Below, piece by piece: positions 5,638 to 9,175 of a DNA stretch of 9,175 nucleotides. How positions within the stretch are numbered: the stretch's first letter is position 1; every line of letters starts with the position of its first letter. The notes beneath the pieces are model-generated. The model made no database searches. It had not been told where the DNA came from and saw nothing but the letters and a program-made list of their open reading frames with translations. The DNA comes from JAWXUT01 sp044426075 (GTDB lineage: Bacteria > Bacillota > Clostridia > Christensenellales > DTU072): positions 1 to 9,175 of the forward strand of contig JAWXUT010000070.1 of assembly GCA_044426075.1 (NCBI GenBank), read 5' to 3'. Both the position numbers and the translations under genes were made by a program.

Positions 5638-5750
5638 ATACCTTACAAAGGTTACAAGCACAATTTTATTTTGATACATACACACATACCATACAAGTCC
5701 TACTCCTTAGGATAAACAAAATGCACCTTTTGGGGTGCATTTTGTTTTGT
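5638..5750 (+). ncRNA. candidate small RNA or attenuated leader upstream of the nan operon
   Basis: Bounded by the promoter at 5603-5631 and the terminator at 5714-5750, about 110 nt long. Internal dyads are ACCTT-ACA-AAGGT (5640s) and TCCT/AGGA just before the terminator. No ATG-initiated ORF is visible. The AAAGGT of the first hairpin could also pair with ACCTTT of the terminator's 5' side, which would allow an alternative fold, as in attenuators. I know no matching RNA family. Because a second good promoter lies downstream, an independent small RNA is about as likely as a leader. Confidence 0.35.
5714..5750. terminator. strong bidirectional rho-independent terminator
   Basis: A perfect 14-bp stem (5714-5727 with 5734-5747) contains the core ATGCACC/GGTGCAT around a six-base loop. 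T-rich sequence follows on the plus strand (TTTTGTTTTG), and the minus strand is T-rich on the other side. No protein-coding gene ends nearby on either strand, so it must end a non-coding transcript or act as an attenuator or insulator before the nan operon. Confidence 0.75.
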
Positions 5751-5910
5751 GATTTATAGAAATGCGCGTTTTGCAAGTAGCTGTTTACAAAGTGATTGCG
5801 GTGAGGTTTACAATTTTTTAACATTTCGCTCTTTCTTGTTGCTAATTGCTTTATCCGTAGGGGGCTGGCCGATATTTGCGTTATTGCGCGGCAAAATTTG
5901 CGTATAGCTA

Positions 5911-5939
5911 TTGCTAGAATTACATCATTATGATATAAT
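5911..5939 (+). promoter_or_regulatory. promoter of the sialidase-nanE-nanK-nanA operon
   Basis: TTGCTA (5911-5916), a 17-base spacer, TATAAT (5934-5939), preceded by TGA, so an extended -10. The predicted start near 5946 gives a leader of about 25 bases containing the ribosome binding site GGGAGAG (5961-5967). Confidence 0.7.
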
Positions 5940-5971
5940 GAATTAAAATAAATACACTTTGGGAGAGTAAT

Positions 5972-7273
5972 ATGCCTGACGTAATGCAAGTTTTTAGTAA
6001 AAATAGTGGAAACGCGGAAAATTATCGTATTCCAGCACTTATTGTAACAAAGCACGGCACAATGGTTGCGTGTGCGGACGAGAGATTTTTTACAGCGGGG
6101 GATAATCCTAATAGAATAGACAAGGTTGTGCGCAGAAGTGCTGACAACGGCGCAACTTGGGGCGAACAGATTGTTATGGTTAAGGAAGTTGGGGAGTCAA
6201 AGCCAAAGTCATCGGCAGCAATTGACCCAGCGCTTTTATATGACGAAGAGACCGATACAATATTCTGTTTATACTGCCACACACCAGCGGGAATTGGCAT
6301 ATTAAATTCCACATTGGGCTTGGGCGACACAAAGTTTGGCAAGCGGATTATGCGTGGAAGCAAAAATTATTATATGCAAGCGGACGGCAGCCTTCTAGAC
6401 AGCAAAAAGCAAGCAACGGGATACACTGTTGACGGCGACGGTTTTGTAATGGAAGCGGGGGCAAAGCTCTGCAACATTTACGCGGGTGACGGTGAATTTA
6501 AAGAATTTAGAACATCATATTTGATGATAACGGCAAGTCACGATGACGGGCTAACTTGGTCACAACCATTTTGCTTGGATAAGATGACAAAATCGCCATA
6601 TATGGGGTTCATTGGACCTGGCCCTGGTGTCGGCATCCAAATTAAAAATGGCAAATATAAAGGAAGACTAGTTTTTCCTATATACTTTAATGTAATAAAA
6701 TTTCCACTTATGATGAGCAATGCGGTTATTTATAGTGATGACCACGGTGCAACTTGGCAACGCGGCAAGTGCCCTAACGACGGCAGAGAAATCGGATTAG
6801 GCATTAAAATGAGCCACCGTTTTGTGTTGCCTCGCCATATGGTTAGCGAAAGTCAAGTTATTGAGCTTGCTGACGGATCGCTTAAAATATTTATGAGAAA
6901 TCATCACCCAAAACACTTGATTGCAACGGCAACAAGTTCAGACGGCGGTGCAAGTTGGGCGAACTTTAGTTTCCACCCACAACTAGTGCACTCGGTGTGC
7001 CAATGCAGCGTAATAAATGTTATGCACAATGACAAACCCGCCACACTTTTTATAAATGCGGCAGATAGCAAAAAGAGAATAAATGGCACAATCCGCTTGT
7101 CTTACGATTATGGCGCAACATTCCCCCACAGCAAGTTGATTAAAGAGGGAGAATTTGTGTATAGCAGTATGGTTCAAATGCCAAATGGCGAAATTGGAGT
7201 GTTATTTGAGGGTTCAACTAAGCACGAAACTGTAGACTTTATGTCTTTCCCAATAGACTTTATTTTGGAGTAG
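5972..7273 (+). CDS. nanH: exo-alpha-sialidase (GH33), apparently without signal peptide
   Basis: 433 residues with a complete six-bladed sialidase domain that releases terminal sialic acid from glycoconjugates. Visible landmarks: YRIP at 18-21 (Arg19 of the arginine triad); Arg38 and Asp44 in DERFFTAGD (Asp44 the likely acid/base); five Asp-boxes at 56-63, 189-196, 255-262, 322-329 and 377-384; Glu293 in SESQVIEL, the likely partner of the nucleophile; Arg309 and Arg369, the likely remaining triad arginines; Tyr397 in VYSSM, the likely nucleophile. Residues about 110-185 form an insertion between Asp-boxes 1 and 2, as in NanI/NanA-type large sialidases. The N-terminus starts directly at the catalytic domain, with no signal peptide, carbohydrate-binding module or anchor. 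The start is well supported by GGGAGAG. It is first in the nan operon, three bases ahead of nanE. Residue roles come from family knowledge. Confidence 0.92.
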   Translation: MPDVMQVFSKNSGNAENYRIPALIVTKHGTMVACADERFFTAGDNPNRIDKVVRRSADNGATWGEQIVMVKEVGESKPKSSAAIDPALLYDEETDTIFCLYCHTPAGIGILNSTLGLGDTKFGKRIMRGSKNYYMQADGSLLDSKKQATGYTVDGDGFVMEAGAKLCNIYAGDGEFKEFRTSYLMITASHDDGLTWSQPFCLDKMTKSPYMGFIGPGPGVGIQIKNGKYKGRLVFPIYFNVIKFPLMMSNAVIYSDDHGATWQRGKCPNDGREIGLGIKMSHRFVLPRHMVSESQVIELADGSLKIFMRNHHPKHLIATATSSDGGASWANFSFHPQLVHSVCQCSVINVMHNDKPATLFINAADSKKRINGTIRLSYDYGATFPHSKLIKEGEFVYSSMVQMPNGEIGVLFEGSTKHETVDFMSFPIDFILE

Positions 7274-7276
7274 AAA

Positions 7277-7957
7277 ATGGCAAATTTAAAAAGAGGATTA
7301 ATAGTAAGTTGTCAAGCCGTAAAGGGCGAACCATTGTTTGGTTGCAATATGATGCACCACTTTGCGCGCGCAGCAGTTGCGGGTGGCGCTGTTGGAATAA
7401 GGGCAAACTATGTTGCTGACATCAATGCAATACGCGGTGAAGTAAGCGTGCCAATGATAGGCATAATTAAAAAGGTTTATGAAGATAAGCCCGATGTTTA
7501 CATCACCCCAACCCTAAATGAGGTTAAGGATTTACTTACAACGGGAATAGAAGTTATAGCGCTTGACTGCACAAACAGAGAGCGTCCACTTGGCACAAAA
7601 CTAAGTGACCTTGTTGCCTACATTAGGGAGCACAGCCCTCAAACAGAAATTATGGCAGACTGCGACACACTAGAGAGTGCAGAGGTTGCCCACGAACTTG
7701 GATTCGATTATATTGGCACCACAATGCGTGGTTACACACCCCTATCTAAGCAGTTCAGTATCCCAGACTATGATTTTGTTTCAACTATAGTAAAAAAATA
7801 TCCCGATACAAAAATAGTTGCAGAGGGTGGTATTTGGGAGCGTGACCAACTAAATGCAGTAAGCAAACTTGGCGTTTATGCAATAGTAGTTGGCAGTTCA
7901 ATAACGCGCCCCAAAGACATAACCGAGCGTTTTGTGGGTGCACTAGAGCTATGCTAG
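7277..7957 (+). CDS. nanE: N-acetylmannosamine-6-phosphate 2-epimerase
   Basis: 226 residues, a normal length for NanE. A cytoplasmic TIM-barrel enzyme that converts ManNAc-6-P to GlcNAc-6-P. The N-terminal GLIVSCQAVKGEPL (7-20) is characteristic. Lys65 in GIIKKVY corresponds to the catalytic lysine described for the Clostridium perfringens enzyme, and Glu183 in VAEGGI to its catalytic glutamate. MADCDT (126-131) and GTTMRGYT (147-154) are further conserved strands, and VVGSSITRP (204-212) is the phosphate-binding end. GGAG (7267-7270) within the end of the sialidase gene serves as ribosome binding site, and the start lies three bases after that gene's stop. It overlaps nanK by seven bases, so the genes form a tight operon. 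Confidence 0.95.
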   Translation: MANLKRGLIVSCQAVKGEPLFGCNMMHHFARAAVAGGAVGIRANYVADINAIRGEVSVPMIGIIKKVYEDKPDVYITPTLNEVKDLLTTGIEVIALDCTNRERPLGTKLSDLVAYIREHSPQTEIMADCDTLESAEVAHELGFDYIGTTMRGYTPLSKQFSIPDYDFVSTIVKKYPDTKIVAEGGIWERDQLNAVSKLGVYAIVVGSSITRPKDITERFVGALELC

Positions 7958-8850
7958 TAGTTGGATTGGATATAGGCGGCACGAGTATAAAGGGCGCACT
8001 TGTAGAAGTGGGTGACCCTAAAAACACGGCTTCATATTCCACAATAAAAAAAGAAAAGATATTTACAAACGCAAGCCTTGGGCGAGATGTGGTTGTGGAT
8101 AATATTGTACAATTAGCAGAAAAGTTAATGGTGGATGTTAAGGTAGATGTTATAGCGGTATCTTCTGCGGGCACTATTGACTGGGATAGCGGAGTGTGCA
8201 CATATGCCACAAATTCTTTGCCAAACTTTACGGGGTTTGAGATTTACAAGACGCTAAAAGCGCGCTTAAAAAAACCACTTTATGTAATAAATGATGCGGT
8301 GTGCGCGTTAATCGGCGAGTATTATTTTAGCGCAAATGCCAAAGCGTGCGGCAACGCATTAATGCTCACATTGGGCACGGGGCTTGGCAGTGCATTTATA
8401 AAATATGACAATCCGCTAGACTGCAATGCGGTAGAAAACTTAACTCTTGCGCACATTACTTTGCGTGAAAATGGTAGGCTCTGCCAGTGCGGAAAAAAGG
8501 GTTGCGCGGAGCAATATGTATCTGCAACGGGGCTCAGAAAAAGCTACAGAGGCAACCTAGACGACTTGCTAACTGGTGCGGAATCTGAGAAAAAAAATAA
8601 AGTAGTAAATATGTTTATAAAAGACTTCATTTCAGTTGTCAAAGTAGCTGAAAAAGAGTATAATCCTAAATTAATAATAGTAGGTGGCGGGGTTGTTGAA
8701 ATCGGCGGAGATTGGTTCAAACAACTTGTGGCAACTGCTAAAGCTAAAAACATAAAAGCGCCAATTGTAACGGCAACGCTTGGCAACAAGGCGGGTTACT
8801 TGGGTGCAGTTTATGTGGCACTTAACGGAATAATAACAGCCCAAGGCTAA
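7951..8850 (+). CDS. nanK: ROK-family N-acetylmannosamine kinase
   Basis: 299 residues. The ROK fold is evident from the ATP-binding DIGGTSIKG (7-15), the catalytic Asp115 in VINDAV, the phosphate loop LGTGLGS (141-147) and the zinc-binding set His168, Cys178, Cys180 and Cys185 (CQCGKKGC). LGNKAGYLGAV near the C-terminus (277-287) is the usual second adenosine-site segment. ROK kinases include glucokinases and repressors; the lack of an N-terminal helix-turn-helix marks it as a kinase, and its place between nanE and nanA marks the substrate as ManNAc, giving ManNAc-6-P. The substrate assignment rests on context. Its ATG lies within nanE, overlapping by seven bases. Confidence 0.88.
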   Translation: MLVVGLDIGGTSIKGALVEVGDPKNTASYSTIKKEKIFTNASLGRDVVVDNIVQLAEKLMVDVKVDVIAVSSAGTIDWDSGVCTYATNSLPNFTGFEIYKTLKARLKKPLYVINDAVCALIGEYYFSANAKACGNALMLTLGTGLGSAFIKYDNPLDCNAVENLTLAHITLRENGRLCQCGKKGCAEQYVSATGLRKSYRGNLDDLLTGAESEKKNKVVNMFIKDFISVVKVAEKEYNPKLIIVGGGVVEIGGDWFKQLVATAKAKNIKAPIVTATLGNKAGYLGAVYVALNGIITAQG

Positions 8851-8886
8851 AAACAAACAACAAAATTCATAAATGCGAGGTACATT

Positions 8887-9175
8887 ATGGCTAATTTCAA
8901 AGGAATATTCCCTGCACTATTGACACCATACACCAAGAGTGGTGCAATAAATCAAGCATCTGTTAAAAAACTTATCGACCTAAATGTAGATAAGGGCGTT
9001 AACGGTTTTTATGTAGGCGGCTCTACGGGCGAAGGCTTGCTTTTAACTGTTGAAGAAAGACAAGAACTTTTTAAATATTCAGCTGAAGCAAACGCGGGTA
9101 GATCTACACTTATCGCTCACGTTGGCACAGTTAACACCGATCACGCAGTTAAAATGGCTAAATATGCGCAGTCTG
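8887..9175 (+). CDS. nanA: N-acetylneuraminate lyase, N-terminal part (cut by window end)
   Basis: 96 complete codons are present, beginning MANFKGIFPALLTPY and running off the right edge. The protein belongs to the DapA/NanA class I aldolase family. GGSTGEG (44-50) is the family motif whose Ser and Thr bind the pyruvate carboxylate; the FYVGGSTGEGLLL context favours sialate lyase over dihydrodipicolinate synthase. The catalytic Tyr and the Schiff-base Lys lie beyond the window. The start has GCGAGG six bases upstream and follows nanK by 36 bases with no terminator between. It cleaves Neu5Ac to ManNAc and pyruvate, which feeds the two preceding enzymes. Confidence 0.93.
   Translation, partial: MANFKGIFPALLTPYTKSGAINQASVKKLIDLNVDKGVNGFYVGGSTGEGLLLTVEERQELFKYSAEANAGRSTLIAHVGTVNTDHAVKMAKYAQS

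Larger units (their letters stand above)
5499..5971. other. intergenic region with two plus-strand promoters and a hairpin between them
   Basis: No supportable protein gene. It contains a strong promoter (5603-5631), a predicted transcript of roughly 110 nt ending at a bidirectional terminator (5714-5750), two direct repeats of GTTTACAA (5783-5790 and 5806-5813, starts 23 bases apart), a small dyad TTGC-GCG-GCAA (5884-5894), and the promoter nearest the sialidase gene (5911-5939). The repeats and dyad lie upstream of the operon promoter where a regulator could bind, but no known operator sequence was recognised. Confidence 0.6.

Noticed and set aside
5666..6055. 129-codon minus-strand ORF across the nan upstream region.
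   Set aside because: It runs through the terminator hairpin, the operon promoter and the start of the sialidase gene, has a His/Lys/Cys-rich composition of no family, and lacks a ribosome binding site.

Overview
The window reads as chromosomal DNA from an A+T-rich, low-G+C Gram-positive bacterium, probably a host-associated anaerobe of the Clostridia or a related Bacillota lineage. The basis is AGGAG-type ribosome binding sites on most genes, near-consensus TTGACA/TATAAT promoters, a small Cys-anchored lipoprotein, a Nim-type flavin protein, and a sialic acid catabolic operon of the kind used on mucosal glycans. This placement is an inference; there is no rRNA or other phylogenetic marker here.

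Layout. Positions 1-727 hold no convincing gene. They contain a rho-independent terminator, a long A/T-rich hairpin repeat, a consensus promoter that drives only a roughly 60-nt hairpin ending in a U-tract (a candidate small RNA), and several short palindromic repeat units. Positions 728-1831 (minus) encode a YeiH-family membrane protein (putative sulfate exporter family). Divergent from it is a LysR-type regulator (1951-2802), and the two share one overlapping pair of promoters. The regulator is followed, probably in the same transcript, by a Nim/pyridoxamine-oxidase-like flavin-binding protein (2812-3285). A separately promoted flavodoxin-like protein follows (3392-3877). A palindromic repeat module at 3925-3970 separates this block from a convergent minus-strand operon encoding a lipoprotein (5048-5452), an HD-domain protein (4554-5048) and a five-helix membrane protein (3991-4494), read from a full-consensus promoter at 5470-5498.

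The right part is a sialic acid utilisation (nan) operon on the plus strand: a GH33 exo-sialidase with no visible export signal (5972-7273), NanE (7277-7957), NanK (7951-8850) and the first 96 codons of NanA (from 8887, cut by the window end). Together they would release Neu5Ac, cleave it to ManNAc and pyruvate, phosphorylate ManNAc, and epimerise ManNAc-6-P to GlcNAc-6-P. No sialic acid transporter or RpiR-type regulator lies inside the window. The 519-bp gap before the operon contains two good promoters with a strong bidirectional terminator hairpin between them, which suggests either an orphan small RNA or an attenuated leader.

The protein families are all known. The less ordinary material is in the non-coding DNA (the two promoter-hairpin-terminator units and the interlocked divergent promoters) and in the apparently cytoplasmic sialidase. 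I see no CRISPR array, tRNA, rRNA, transposase or phage gene.
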